A stretch of DNA of 64,000 nucleotides, taken from Cinclus cinclus (taxonomy: Eukaryota; Chordata; Aves; Passeriformes; Cinclidae). Of this stretch, positions 10,983 through 23,697 are shown piece after piece. The notes under the pieces were generated by a model. It was given only the letters and a program-made list of their open reading frames with translations, was not told the origin of the DNA and ran no database searches. The position numbers were made by a program, and so were the translations under genes. Each line of letters opens with the position of its first letter. The stretch's first letter is position 1. Location: the NCBI RefSeq assembly GCF_963662255.1, contig NW_026912151.1, positions 1-64,000 on the forward strand, read 5' to 3'.

Positions 10983-13374
10983 TTGGCTCCGAAAGGAGGC
11001 ACTTTTCCCCAAGAACCCAAACTCAAGAGCCCACTTGGCAGGTGTCATTTTGTAGGGCGCGTTTGGGCCTCCGATGGCAGCCAGGTTTGGAGGAGGGGGC
11101 AGCTTTGGTCTGGGAGAAATCCTCGTCCTTATGGAATTTTTGTAGGCAAAAGCCCTGCATGGGCCGCCGGCAAGTTGGCTTTGAAAGGAGGCACTTTTCC
11201 CCAAGAAGCCAAATTCAAGAACCCACAATGCAGATGTCATTTTGTAGGGCGCGTTTGGGCCTCCGATGGCAGCCAGGTTTGGAGGAGGGGGCAGCTTTGG
11301 TCTGGGAGAAATCCTCGTCCTTCTGGAATTTTTGTAGTCAAAAGCCCAGGACGGGCCGCAGGCAAGTTAGGCAAGTTGGCTATGAAAGGATGCACTTTCC
11401 CCAAGAAGCCAAACTCAAGAACCCACAATGCAGATGTCATTTTGTAGGGCGCGTTTGGGCCTCCGATGGCAGCCAGGTTTGGAGGAGGGGGCTGCTTTGT
11501 TCTGGGTGAAATCCTCGTCCTTCTGGAATTTTTGTAGGCAAAAGCCCTGCATGGGCCGCAGGCAAGTTGACTCCGAAAGGAGGCACTTTTCCCCAGGAAG
11601 CCAAACTCAAGAACCCTCAATGCAGGTGTCATTTTGTGGGACGCGTTTGGGCCTCCGATGGCAGCCAGGTTTGGAGGAGGGGGCAGCTTTGGTCTGGGAG
11701 AAATCCTCGTCCCTCTGGAATTTTTGGAGGCAAAAGCCCAGGACTGGCCGCAGGCAAGTTAGGCAAGTTGGCTCCGAAAGGAGGCACTTTTCCCCAAGAA
11801 GCCAAACTCAAGAGCCCACTTGGCAGATGTCATTTTGTGGGGCACGTTTGGGCCTCCGATGGCAGCCAGGTTTGGAGGAGGGGGCAGCTTTGGTCTGGGA
11901 GAAATCCTCGTCCTTATGGAATTTTTGTAGGAAAAAGCCCAGCATGGGCCGCTGGCAAGTTGGCTCCGAAAGGAGGCACTTTTCCCCAAGAAGCCAAACT
12001 CAAGAGCCCACAATGCAGATGTCATTTTGTAGGGCGCGTTTGGGCCTCCGATGGCAGCCAGGTTTGGAGGAGGGGGCAGCTTTGGTCTGGGAGAAATCCT
12101 CGTCCTTATGGAATTTTTGGAGGCAAAAGCCCAGCACGGGCCGCAGGCTAGTTAGGCAAGTTGGCTCCGAAAGGAGGCACTTTTCCCCAAGAACCCAAAC
12201 TCAAGAGCCCACTTGGCAGGTGTCATTTTGTAGGGCGCGTTTGGGCCTCCGATGGCAGCCAGGTTTGGAGGAGGGGGCAGCTTTGGTCTGGGAGAAATCC
12301 TCGTCCTTATGGAATTTTTGTAGGCAAAAGCCCTGCATGGGCCGCCGGCAAGTTGGCTTTGAAAGGAGGCACTTTTCCCCAAGAAGCCAAATTCAAGAAC
12401 CCACAATGCAGATGTCATTTTGTAGGGCGCGTTTGGGCCTCCGATGGCAGCCAGGTTTGGAGGAGGGGGCAGCTTTGGTCTGGGAGAAATCCTCGTCCTT
12501 CTGGAATTTTTGTAGTCAAAAGCCCAGGACGGGCCGCAGGCAAGTTAGGCAAGTTGGCTCCGAAAGGAGGCACTTTTCCCCAAGAAGCCAAACTCAAGAA
12601 CCCACAATGCAGATGTCATTTTGTAGGGCGCGTTTGGGCCTCCGATGGCAGCCAGGTTTGGAGGAGGGGGCAGCTTTGTTCTGGGTGAAATCCTCGTCCT
12701 TCTGGAATTTTTGTAGGCAAAAGCCCAGAATGGGCCGCAGGCAAGTTGGCTTTGAAAGGAGGCACTTTCCCCCAAGAAGCCAAACTGAAGAGCCCACTTG
12801 GCAGATGTCATTTTGTAGGGCGCGTTTGGGCCTCCGATGGCAGCCAGGTTTGGAGGAGGGGGCAGCTTTGGTCTGGGAGAAATCCTCGTCCTTCTGGAAT
12901 TTTTGTAGGCAAAAGCCCAGGACGGGCCGCAGGCAAGTTGGCTTTGAAAGGAGGCACTTCCACCCAAGAAGCCAAACTCAAGAGCCCACTTGGCAGGTGT
13001 CATTTTGTAGGGCACGTTTGGGCCTCCGATGGCAGCCAGGTTTGGAGGAGGGGGCAGCTTTGTTCTGGGAGAAATCCTCGTCCTTCTGGAATTTTTGTAG
13101 GCAAAAGCCCTGCATGGGCCGCAGGCAAGTTGACTCCGAAAGGAGGCACTTTTCCCCAGGAAGCCAAACTCAAGAACCCTCAATGCAGGTGTCATTTTGT
13201 GGGACGCGTTTGGGCCTCCGATGGCAGCCAGGTTTGGAGGAGGGGGCAGCTTTGGTCTGGGAGAAATCCTCGTCCCTCTGGAATTTTTGGAGGCAAAAGC
13301 CCAGGACGGGCCGCAGGCAAGTTAGGCAAGTTGGTTTTTAAAGGAGGCACTTTTCCCCAAGAAGCCAAACTCAA
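10983..13374. repeat. Satellite block with 1178-bp and 1563-bp internal duplications
   Basis: 10983-11540 matches 12161-12717 at an offset of 1178 bp (six monomers; one copy is a base short at ggatgcactttcccc near 11389). 11567-11811 matches 13130-13374 at an offset of 1563 bp (eight monomers, three of them long). Linked rare variants that identify the copies are aagaacccaaactc, gccaaattcaagaac, ctgggtgaaatcc, gtgggacgcg and tcgtccctctgg. Overlapping offsets of different size suggest successive unequal exchanges rather than one clean tandem HOR. Confidence 0.75.
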
Positions 13375-15290
13375 GAGCCCACTTGGCAGATGTCATTTTG
13401 TGGGGCACGTTTGGTCCTCTGATGGCAGCCAGGTTTGGAGGAGGGGGCAGCTTTGGTCTGGGAGAAATCCTCGTCCTTATGGAATTTTTGTAGTCTAAAG
13501 CCCAGCACGGGCCGCAGGCTAGTTAGGCAAGTTGGCTTTGAAAGGAGGCACTTTCCCCCAAGAAGCCAAACTCAAGAGCCCACTTGGCAGATGTCATTTT
13601 GTAGGGCGCGTTTGGGCCTCCGATGGCAGCCAGGTTTGGAGGAGGGGGCAGCTTTGGTCTGGGAGAAATCCTCGTCCTTATGGAATTTTTGTAGGCAAAA
13701 GCCCAGGACGGGCCGCAGGCAAGTTGGCTTTGAAAGGAGGCACTTTTCCCCAAGAAGCCAAACTCAAGAGCCCACTTGGCAGATGTCATTTTGTAGGGCA
13801 CGTTTGGGCCTCCGATGGCAGCCAGGTTTGGAGGAGGGGGCAGCTTTGGTCTGGGAGAAATCCTCGTCCTTATGGAATTTTTGTAGGCAAAAGCCCTGCA
13901 TGGGCCGCAGGCAAGTTGACTCCGAAAGGAGGCACTTTCCCCAGGAAGCCAAACTCAAGAGCCCACTTGGCAGATGTCATTTTGTAGGGCGCGTTTGGAC
14001 CTCCGATGGCAGCCAGGTTTGGAGGAGGGGGCAGCTTTGGTCTGGGAGGAATCCTCGTCCTTATGGAATTTTTGTAGCAAAAGCCCGGGACGGGACGCAG
14101 GCAAGTTGGTTTTGAAAGGAGTCACTTTTCCCCAAGAAGCCAAACTCAAGAGCCCACTTGGCAGGTGTCATTATGTAGGGCGCGTTTGGGCCTCCGATGG
14201 CAGCCAGGTTTGGAGGAGGGGGCAGCTTTGTTCTGGGAGAAATTCTTGTCCTTATGGAATTTTTGTTGGCAAAAGCCCAGGACGGTCCGCAGGCAAGTTA
14301 GGCAAGTTGGCTATGAAAGGAGGCACTTTCCCCAAGAAGCCAAACTCACGAACCCACAATGCAGATGTCATTTTGTAGGGCGCGTTTGGGCCTCCGATGG
14401 CAGCCAGGTTTGGAGGAGGGGGCAGCTTTGGTCTGGGAGAAATCCTCGTCCTTATGGAATTTTTGTAGGCAAAAGCCCAGCACGGGCCGCAGGCTAGTTA
14501 GGCAAGTTGGCTCCGAAAGGAGGCACTTTTCCCCAAGAAGCCAAACTCAAGAGCCCACTTGGCAGGTGTCATTTTGTAGGGCGCGTTTGGGCCTCCGATG
14601 GCAGCCAGGTTTGGAGGAGGGGGCAGCTTTGGTCTGGGAGAAATCCTCGTCCTTATGGAATTTTGGTAGGCAAAAGCCCTGCATGGGCCGCCGGCAAGTT
14701 GGCTTTGAAAGGAGGCACATTTCCGCAAGAAGCCAAACTCAAGAGCCCACTTGGCAGATGTCATTTTGTAGGGCGCGTTTGGGCCTCCGATGGCAGCCAG
14801 GTTTGGCGGAGGGGGCAGCTTTGGTCTGGGAGGAATCCTCGTCCTTATGGAATTTTTGTAGCAAAAGTCCGGGACGGGATGCAGGCAAGTTAGGCAAGTT
14901 GGCTTTGAAAGGAGGCACTTTTCCCCAAGAAGCCAAATTCAAGAACCGACAATGCAGATGTCATTTTGTAGGGTTAGTTTGGGCCTCCGATGGCAGCCAG
15001 GTTTGGAGGAGGGGGCAGCTTTGGTCTGGGAGAAATCCTCGTCCTTCTGGAATTTTTGTAGTCAAAAGCCCAGGACGGGCCGCAGGCAAGTTAGGCAAGT
15101 TGGCTCCGAAAGGAGGCACTTTTCCCCAAGAAGCCAAACTCAAGAACCCACAATGCAGATGTCATTTTGTAGGGCGCGTTTGGGCCTCCGATGGCAGCCA
15201 GGTTTGGAGGAGGGGGCAGCTTTGGTCTGGGTGAAATCCTCGTCCTTCTGGAATTTTTGTAGGCATAAGCCCAGGACGGGACGCAGGCAA
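13375..15290. repeat. Satellite segment shared with 21.98-22.97 kb (offset 7821)
   Basis: The part from about 14160 to 15150 recurs at about 21985-22970. Shared rare variants include tcattatgtag, aaattcttgtcc, gttggcaaaag, ggacggtccgc, ttggcggaggggg, tagcaaaagtccggg and gggttagtttggg (14971 and 22792, exactly 7821 bp apart). The leftmost part (13.4-14.1 kb) contains the first fully linked 191-bp-family monomer; the unit 13928-14117 is 190 bp because ggcactttcccc also lacks a T. Confidence 0.78.
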
Positions 15291-18200
15291 GTTGGCTTTG
15301 AAAGGAGGCACTTTTCCCCAAGAAGCCAAACTGAAGAGCCCACTTGGCAGATGTCATTTTGTAGGGCGCGTTTGGGCCTCCGATGGCAGCCAGGTTTGGA
15401 GGAGGGGGCAGCTTTGGTCTGGGAGAAATCCTCGTCCTTCTGGAATTTTTGTAGGCAAAAGCCCAGGACGGGCCGCAGGCAAGTTGGCTTTGAAAGGAGG
15501 CACTTCCACCCAAGAAGCCAAACTCAAGAGCCCACTTGGCAGGTGTCATTTTGTAGGGCACGTTTGGGCCTCCGATGGCAGCCAGGTTTGGAGGAGGGGG
15601 CAGCTTTGGTCTGGGAGAAATCCTCGTCCTTATGGAATTTTTGGAGGCAAAAGCCCAGGACTGGCCGCAGGCAAGTTAGGCAAGTTGGCTCCGAAAGGAG
15701 GCACTTTTCCCCAAGAAGCCAAACTCCAGAACCCTCAATGCAGATGTCATTTTGTGGGGCGCGTTTGGGCCTCTGATGGCAGCCAGGTTTGGAGGAGGGG
15801 GCAGCTTTGGTCTGGGAGAAATCCTCGTCCTTCTGGAATTTTTGTAGTCTAAAGCCCAGCACGGGCTGCAGGCAAGTTGGCTTTGAAAGGAGGCACTTTT
15901 CCCCAAGAAGCCAAACTCAGGAGCCCACTTGGCAGATGTCATTTTGTAGGGCGCGTTTGGGCCTCCGATGGCAGCCAGGTTTGGAGGAGGGGGCAGCTTT
16001 GGTCTGGGAGAAATCCTCGTCCTTATGGAATTTTTGTAGGCAAAAGCCCAGAATGGGCCGCAGGCTAGTTAGGCAAGTGGGCTTTGAAAGGAGGCACTTT
16101 TCCGCAAGAAGCCAAACTCAAGAGCCCACTTGGCAGATGTCATTTTGTAGGGCGCGTTTGGGCCTCCGATGGCAGCCAGGTTTGGAGGAGGGGGCAGCTT
16201 TGGTCTGGGAGAAATCCTCGTCCTTATGGAATTTTTGTAGGCAAAAGCCCAGGACGGGCCACAGGCAAGTTGGCTTTGAAAGGAGGCACTTCCACCCAAG
16301 AAGCCAAACTCAAGAGCCCACTTGGCAGATGTCATTTTGTAGGGCACGTTTGGGCCTCTGATGGCAGCCAGGTTTGGAGGAGGGGGCAGATTTGGTCTGG
16401 AAGAAATCCTCGTCCTTATGGAATTTTTGTAGGCAAAAGCCCTGCATGGGCCGCCGGCAAGTTGACTCCGAAAGGAGGCACTTTTCCCCAAGAAGCCAAA
16501 CTCAAGAGCCCACTTGGCAGATGTCATTTTGTAGGGCGCGTTTGGGCCTCCGATGGCAGCCAGGTTTGGAGGAGGGGGCAGCTTTGGTCTGGGAGAAATC
16601 CTCGTCCTTATGGAATTTTTGTAGGCAAAAGCCCAGGACGGGCCGCAGGCAAGTTAGGCAAGTTGGCTTTGAAAGGAGGCACTTTTCCCCAAGAAGCCAA
16701 ACTCAAGAACCTGCAATGCAGATGTCCTTTTGTAGGGCGCGTTTGGGCCTCCGATGGCAGCCAGGTTTGGAGGAGGGGGCAGCTTTGTTCTGGGAGAAAT
16801 CCTCGTCCTTCTGGAATTTTTGTACTCAAAAGCCCAGGACGGGCCGCAGGCAAGTTAGGCATTTTGGCTCCGAAAGGAGGCACTTTTCCCCAAGAAGCCA
16901 AACTCAAGAGCCCACTTGGCAGATGTCATTTTGTAGGGCGCGTTTGGGCCTCCGATGGCAGCCAGGTTTGGAGGAGGGGGCAGCTTTGGTCTGGGAGAAA
17001 TCCTCGTCCTTATGGAATTTTTGTAGGCACAAGCCCAGGACGGGCCGCAGGCAAGTTGGCTTTGAAAGGAGGCACTTCCACCCAAGAAGCCAAACTCAAG
17101 AGCCCACTTGGCAGGTGTCATTTTGTAGGGCGCGTTTGGGCCTCCGATGGCAGCCAGGTTTGGAGGAGGGGGCAGCTTTGGTCTGGGAGAAATCCTCGTC
17201 CTTATGGAATTTTTGTAGTCTAAAGCCCAGCACGGGCCGCAGGCTAGTTAGGCAAGTTGGCTTTGAAAGGAGGCACTTTTCCGCAAGAAGCCAAACTCAA
17301 GAGCCCACTTGGCAGATGTCATTTTGTAGGGCGCGTTTGGGCCTCCGATGGCAGCCAGGTTTGGAGGAGGGGGCAGCTTTGGTCTGGGAGAAATCCTCGT
17401 CCTTCTGGAATTTTTGTAGGCAAAAGCCCAGGACGGGCCGCAGGCAAGTTGGCTTTGAAAGGAGGCACTTCCACCCAAGAAGCCAAACTCAAGAACCCTC
17501 AATGCAGGTGTCATTTTGTGGGGCGCATTTGGGCCTCCGATGGCAGCCAGGTTTGGAGGAGGGGGCAGCTTTGGTCTGGGAGAAATCCTCGTCCTTATGG
17601 AATTTTTGTAGTCTAAAGCCCAGCACGGGCTGCAGGCAAGTTGGCTTTGAAAGGAGGCACTTTCCCCCAAGAAGCCAAACTCAGGAGCCCACTTGGCAGA
17701 TGTCATTTTGTAGGGCGCGTTTGGGCCACCGATGGCAGCCAGGTTTGGAGGAGGGGGCAGCTTTGGTCTGGGAGAAATCCTCGTCCTTATGGAATTTTTG
17801 GAGGCAAAAGCCCAGAATGGGCCGCAGGCTAGTTAGGCAAGTTGGCTTTGAAAGGAGGCTCTTTTCCGCAAGAAGCCAAACTCAAGAGCCCACTTGGCAG
17901 ATGTCATTTTGTAGGGCGCGTTTGGGCCTCCGATGGCAGCCAGGTTTGGAGGAGGGGGCAGCTTTGGTCTGGGAGAAATCCTCGTCCTTATGGAATTTTT
18001 GTAGGCAAAAGCCCAGGGCGGGCCGCAGGCAAGTTGGCTTTGAAAGGAGGCACTTCCACCCAAGAAGCCAAACTCAAGAGCCCACTTGGCAGATGTCATT
18101 TTGTAGGGCACGTTTGGGCCTCTGATGGCAGCCAGGTTTGGAGGAGGGGGCAGCTTTGGTCTGGGAGAAATCCTCGTCCTTATGGAATTTTTTTAGGCAA

Positions 18201-18340
18201 AAGCCCTGCATGGGCCGCCGGCAAGTTGACTCCGAAAGGAGGCACTTTTCCCCAAGAAGCCAAACTCAAGAGCCCACTTGGCAGATGTCATTTTGTGGGG
18301 CGCGTTTGGGCCTCCGATGGCAGCCAGGTTTGGAGGAGGG
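15291..18340. repeat. Duplicate of 8.2-10.9 kb with one monomer lost
   Basis: 8240 to about 9.9 kb recurs at 15876 to about 17.5 kb with an offset of 7636 bp. Beyond that the offset is 7444 bp, so exactly one 192-bp monomer is missing from this copy. Matching landmarks are aactcaggagccc, cccagaatgggccg, ggcagatttggtctggaag, ttaggcattttggc and the tagtctaaag monomers. It also holds a local nine-monomer (1764-bp) repeat between 16069 and 17833. 15524-15862 matches 5329-5667 (offset 10195). Confidence 0.78.
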
Positions 18341-21300
18341 GGCAGCTTTGGTCTGGGAGAAATCCTCGTCCTTATGGAATTTTTGTAGGCAAAAGCCCAG
18401 GACGGGCCGCAGGCAAGTTACGCAAGTTGGCTTTGAAAGGAGGCACTTTTCCCCAAGAAGCCAAACTCAAGAGCCCACAATGCAGATGTCCTTTTGTAGG
18501 GCGCGTTTGGGCCTCCGATGGCAGCCAGGTTTGGAGGAGGGGGCAGCTTTGGTCTGGGAGAAATCCTCGTCCTTCTGGAATATTTGTACTCAAAAGCCCA
18601 GGACGGGCCGCAGGCAAGTTAGGCATTTTGGCTCCGAAAGGAGGCACTTTTCCCCAAGAAGCCAAACTCAAGAGCCCACTTGGCAGATGTCATTTTGTAG
18701 GGCGCGTTTGGGCCTCCGATGGCAGCCAGGTTTGGAGGAGGGGGCAGCTTTGTTCTGGGAGAAATCCTCGTCCTTATGGAATTTTTGTAGGCACAAGCCC
18801 AGGACGGGCCGCAGGCAAGTTGGCTTTGAAAGGAGGCACTTTTCCCCAAGAAGCCAAACTCAAGAGCCCACTTGGCAGGTGTCATTTTGTAGGGCGCGTT
18901 TGGGCCTCCGATGGCAGCCAGGTTTGGAGGAGGGGGCAGCTTTGGTCTGGGAGAAATCCTCGTCCTTCTGGAATTTTTGTAGGCAAAAGCCCTGCATGGG
19001 CCGCAGGCAAGTTGACTCCGAAAGGAGGCACTTTTCCCCAGGAAGCCAAACTCAAGAACCCTCAATGCAGGTGTCATTTTGTGGGGCGCGTTTGGGCCTC
19101 CGATGGCAGCCAGGTTTGGAGGAGGGGGCAGCTTTGGTCTGGGAGAAATCCTCGTCCTTATGGAATTTTTGTAGTCTAAAGCCCAGCACGGGCCGCAGGC
19201 TAGTTAGGCAAGTTGGCTTTGAAAGGAGGCACTTTCCCCCAAGAAGCCAAACTCAGGAGCCCACTTGGCAGATGTCATTTTGTAGGGCGCGTTTGGGCCT
19301 CCGATGGCAGCCAGGTTTGGAGGAGGGGGCAGCTTTGGTCTGGGAGAAATCCTCATCCTTATGGAATTTTTGTAGGAAAAAGCCCAGGACGGGCCGCAGG
19401 CAAGTTGGCTCCGAACGGAGGCACTTTTCCCCAAGAAGCCAAACTCAAGAGCCCACTTGGCAGGTGTCATTTTGTAGGGCGCGTTTGGGACTCCGATGGC
19501 AGCCAGGTTTGGAGGAGGGGGCAGCTTTGGTCTGGGAGAAATCCTCGTCCTTATGGAATTTTTGGAGGCAAAAGCCCTGCATGGGCCGCAGGCAAGTTGA
19601 CTCCGAAAGGAGGTACTTTTCCCCAGGAAGCCAAACTCAAGAGCCCACTTGGCAGATGTCATTATGTAGGGCGCGTTTGGACCTCCGATGGCAGCCAGGT
19701 TTGGAGGAGGGGGCAGCTTTGGTCTGGGAGGAATCCTCGTCCTTATGGAATGTTTGAAGCAAAAGCCCGGGACGGGACGCAGGCAAGTTGGTTTTTATAG
19801 GAGGCACTTTCACCCAAGAAGCCAAACTCAAGAGCCCACTTGGCAGGTGTCATTATGTAGGGCGCGTTTGGGCCTCCGATGGCAGCCAGGTTTGGAGGAG
19901 GGGGCAGCTTTGTTCTGGGAGAAATTCTTGTCCTTATGGAATTTTTGTTGGCAAAAGCCCAGGACGGTCCGCAGGCAAGTTAGGCATTTTGGCTCCGAAA
20001 GGAGGCACTTTTCCCCAAGAAGCCAAACTCAAGAGCCCACTTGGCAGATGTCATTTTGTAGGGCGCGTTTGGGCCTCCGATGGCAGCCAGGTTTGGAGGA
20101 GGGGGCAGCTTTGGTCTGGGAGAAATCCTCGTCCTTATGGAATTTTTGTAGGCAAAAGCCCAGCACGGGCCGCAGGCAAGTTGGCTTTGAAAGGAGGCAC
20201 TTCCACCCAAGAAGCCAAACTCAAGAGCCCACTTGGCAGATGTCATTTTGTAGGGCGCGTTTGGGCCTCCGATGGCAGCCAGGTTTGGAGGAGGGGGCAG
20301 CTTTGGTCTGGGAGAAATCCTCGTCCTTATGGAATTTTTGTAGGCAAAAGCCCTGCATGGGCCGCAGGCAAGTTGACTCCGAAAGGAGGCACTTTTCCCC
20401 AGGAAGCCAAACTCAAGAACCCTCAATGCAGGTGTCATTTTGTGGGGCGCGTTTGGGCCTCCGATGGCAGCCAGGTTTGGAGGAGGGGGCAGCTTTGGTC
20501 TGGGAGAAATCCTCGTCCTTCTGGAATTTTTGTAGTCTAAAGCCCAGCACGGGCTGCAGGCAAGTTGGCTTTGAAAGGAGGCACTTTCCCCCAAGAAGCC
20601 AAACTCAGGAGCCCACTTGGCAGATGTCATTTTGTAGGGCGCGTTTGGGCCACCGATGGCAGCCAGGTTTGGAGGAGGGGGCAGCTTTGGTCTGGGAGAA
20701 ATCCTCGTCCTTATGGAATTTTTGTAGGCATAAGCCCAGAATGGGCCGCAGGCTAGTTAGGCAAGTTGGCTTTGAAAGGAGGCTCTTTTCCGCAAGAAGC
20801 CAAACTCAAGAGCCCACTTGGCAGATGTCATTTTGTAGGGCGCGTTTGGGCCTCCGATGGCAGCCAGGTTTGGAGGAGGGGGCAGCTTTGGTCTGGGAGA
20901 AATCCTCGTCCTTATGGAATTTTTGTAGGCAAAAGCCCAGGGCGGGCCGCAGGCAAGTTGGCTTTGAAAGGAGGCACTTCCACCCAAGAAGCCAAACTCA
21001 AGAGCCCACTTGGCAGATGTCATTTTGTAGGGCACGTTTGGGCCTCTGATGGCAGCCAGGTTTGGAGGAGGGGGCAGCTTTGGTCTGGGAGAAATCCTCG
21101 TCCTTATGGAATTTTTTTAGGCAAAAGCCCTGCATGGGCCGCCGGCAAGTTGACTCCGAAAGGAGGCACTTTTCCCCAAGAAGCCAAACTCAAGAGCCCA
21201 CAATGCAGATGTCCTTTTGTAGGGCGCGTTTGGGCCTCCGATGGCAGCCAGGTTTGGAGGAGGGGGCAGCTTTGGTCTGGGAGAAATCCTCGTCCTTCTG

Positions 21301-21969
21301 GAATTTTTGTACTCAAAAGCCCAGGACGGGCCGCAGGCAAGTTAGGCATTTTGGCTCCGAAAGGAGGCACTTTTCCCCAAGAAGCCAAACTCAGGAGCCC
21401 ACTTGGCAGATGTCATTTTGTAGGGCGCGTTTGGGCCTCCGATGGCAGCCAGGTTTGGAGGAGGGGGCAGCTTTGTTCTGGGAGAAATCCTCGTCCTTAT
21501 GGAATTTTTGTAGGCACAAGCCCAGGACGGGCCGCAGGCAAGTTGGCTTTGAAAGGAGGCACTTTTCCCCAAGAAGCCAAACTCAAGAGCCCACTTGGCA
21601 GGTGTCATTTTGTAGGGCGCGTTTGGGCCTCCGATGGCAGCCAGGTTTGGAGGAGGGGGCAGCTTTGGTCTGGGAGAAATCCTCGTCCTTCTGGAATTTT
21701 TGTAGGCAAAAGCCCTGCATGGGCCGCAGGCAAGTTGACTCCGAAAGGAGGCACTTTTCCCCAGGAAGCCAAACTCAAGAACCCTCAATGCAGGTGTCAT
21801 TTTGTGGGGCGCGTTTGGGCCTCCGATGGCAGCCAGGTTTGGAGGAGGGGGCAGCTTTGGTCTGGGAGGAATCCTCGTCCTTATGGAATTTTTGAAGCAA
21901 AAGCCCGGGACGGGACGCAGGCAAGTTGGTTTTTAAAGGAGGCACTTTTCCCCAAGAAGCCAAACTCAA
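17641..21969. repeat. Two copies of a ~2.92-kb fifteen-monomer HOR
   Basis: 17641, 17833 and 18138 correspond to 20565, 20757 and 21062, each 2924 bp apart (15 monomers: 15 x 192 + 45 - 1). Later matches (18619 to 21342, 19077 to 21800) are 2723 bp apart, so one 201-bp monomer has been lost from the second copy. Shared rare variants are ggctcttttccgc, cccagggcgggccg and gaattttttttaggc-type sequence. 19.2-20.5 kb lies between the well-matched parts and has private variants (cctcatcc at 19351, atgtttgaagc near 19750, ggtttttatagg near 19790). Confidence 0.78.
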
Positions 21970-23697
21970 GAGCCCACTTGGCAGGTGTCATTATGTAGGG
22001 CGCGTTTGGGCCTCCGATGGCAGCCAGGTTTGGAGGAGGGGGCAGCTTTGTTCTGGGAGAAATTCTTGTCCTTATGGAATTTTTGTTGGCAAAAGCCCAG
22101 GACGGTCCGCAGGCAAGTTAGGCATTTTGGCTCCGAAAGGAGGCACTTTTCCCCAAGAAGCCAAACTCAAGAGCCCACTTGGCAGGTGTCATTTTGTAGG
22201 GCGCGTTTGGGCCTCCGATGGCAGCCAGGTTTGGAGGAGGGGGCAGCTTTGGTCTGGGAGAAATCCTCGTCCTTATGGAATTTTTGTAGGCAAAAGCCCA
22301 GCACGGGCCGCAGGCTAGTTAGGCAAGTTGGCTCCGAAAGGAGGCACTTTTCCCCAAGAAGCCAAACTCAAGAGCCCACTTGGCAGGTGTCATTTTGTAG
22401 GGCACGTTTGGGCCTCCGATGGCAGCCAGGTTTGGAGGAGGGGGCAGCTTTGGTCTGGGAGAAATCCTCGTCCTTATGGAATTTTGGTAGGCAAAAGCCC
22501 TGCATGGGCCGCCGGCAAGTTGGCTTTGAAAGGAGGCACTTTTCCGCAAGAAGCCAAACTCAAGAGCCCACTTGGCAGATGTCATTTTGTAGGGCGCGTT
22601 TGGGCCTCCGATGGCAGCCAGGTTTGGCGGAGGGGGCAGCTTTGGTCTGGGAGGAATCCTCGTCCTTATGGAATTTTTGTAGCAAAAGTCCGGGACGGGA
22701 TGCAGGCAAGTTAGGCAAGTTGGCTTTGAAAGGAGGCACTTTTCCCCAAGAAGCCAAATTCAAGAACCGGCAATGCAGATGTCATTTTGTAGGGTTAGTT
22801 TGGGCCTCCGATGGCAGCCAGGTTTGGAGGAGGGGGCAGCTTTGGTCTGGGAGAAATCCTCGTCCTTCTGGAATTTTTGTAGTCAAAAGCCCAGGACGGG
22901 CCGCAGGCAAGTTAGGCAAGTTGGCTCCGAAAGGAGGCACTTTTCCCCAAGAAGCCAAACTCAAGAACCCACAATGCAGGTGTCATTTTGTAGGGCGCGT
23001 TTGGGCCTCCGATGGCAGCCAGGTTTGGAGGAGGGGGCAGCTTTGGTCTGGGAGAAATCCTCGTCCTTCTGGAATTTTTGTAGGCAAAAGCCCAGGACGG
23101 GCCGCAGGCAAGTTGGCTTTGAAAGGAGGCACTTCCACCCAAGAAGCCAAACTCAAGAGCCCACTTGGCAGGTGTCATTTTGTAGGGCACGTTTGGGCCT
23201 CCGATGGCAGCCAGGCTTGGAGGAGGGGGCAGCTTTGGTCTGGGAGAAATCCTCGTCCTTCTGGAATTTTTGGAGGCAAAAGCCCTGCATGGGCCGCAGG
23301 CAAGTTGACTCCGAAAGGAGGCACTTTTCCCCAGGAAGCCAAACTCAAGAACCCTCAATGCAGGTGTCATTTTGTGGGACGCGTTTGGGCCTCCGATGGC
23401 AGCCAGGTTTGGAGGAGGGGGCAGCTTTGGTCTGGGAGAAATCCTCGTCCTTCTGGAATTTTTGGAGGCAAAAGCCCAGGACGGGCCGCAGGCAAGTTAG
23501 GCAAGTTGGCTCCGAAAGGAGGCACTTTTCCCCAAGAAGCCAAACTCAAGAGCCCACTTGGCAGATATCATTTTGTGGGGCGCGTTTGGGCCTCTGATGG
23601 CAGCCAGGTTTGGAGGAGGGGGCAGCTTTGGTCTGGGAGAAATCCTCGTCCTTATGGAATTTTTGTAGTCAAAAGCCCAGGACGGGACGCAGGCAAG
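21970..23697. repeat. Satellite segment, second copy of the 14.2-15.1 kb unit, then transition
   Basis: 21985-22970 carries the same linked variants as 14160-15150. The copy then departs: the gtgaaatcc and taggcataag monomers present after 15.2 kb are absent, and the sequence continues with cttccaccc, gtgggacgcg and gcagatatcattt variants that recur at about 25.5-25.9 kb. The change of partner marks a recombination or deletion junction at about 22.97-23.1 kb. Confidence 0.7.

Noticed and set aside
14971..14983. Telomere-like gtagggttag at 14971, 22792, 24947, 27294 and 36457
   Set aside because: It is only about one and a half TTAGGG units, arising from a small change of gggcgcgttt to gggttagttt in one monomer lineage. 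There is no tandem telomeric run.
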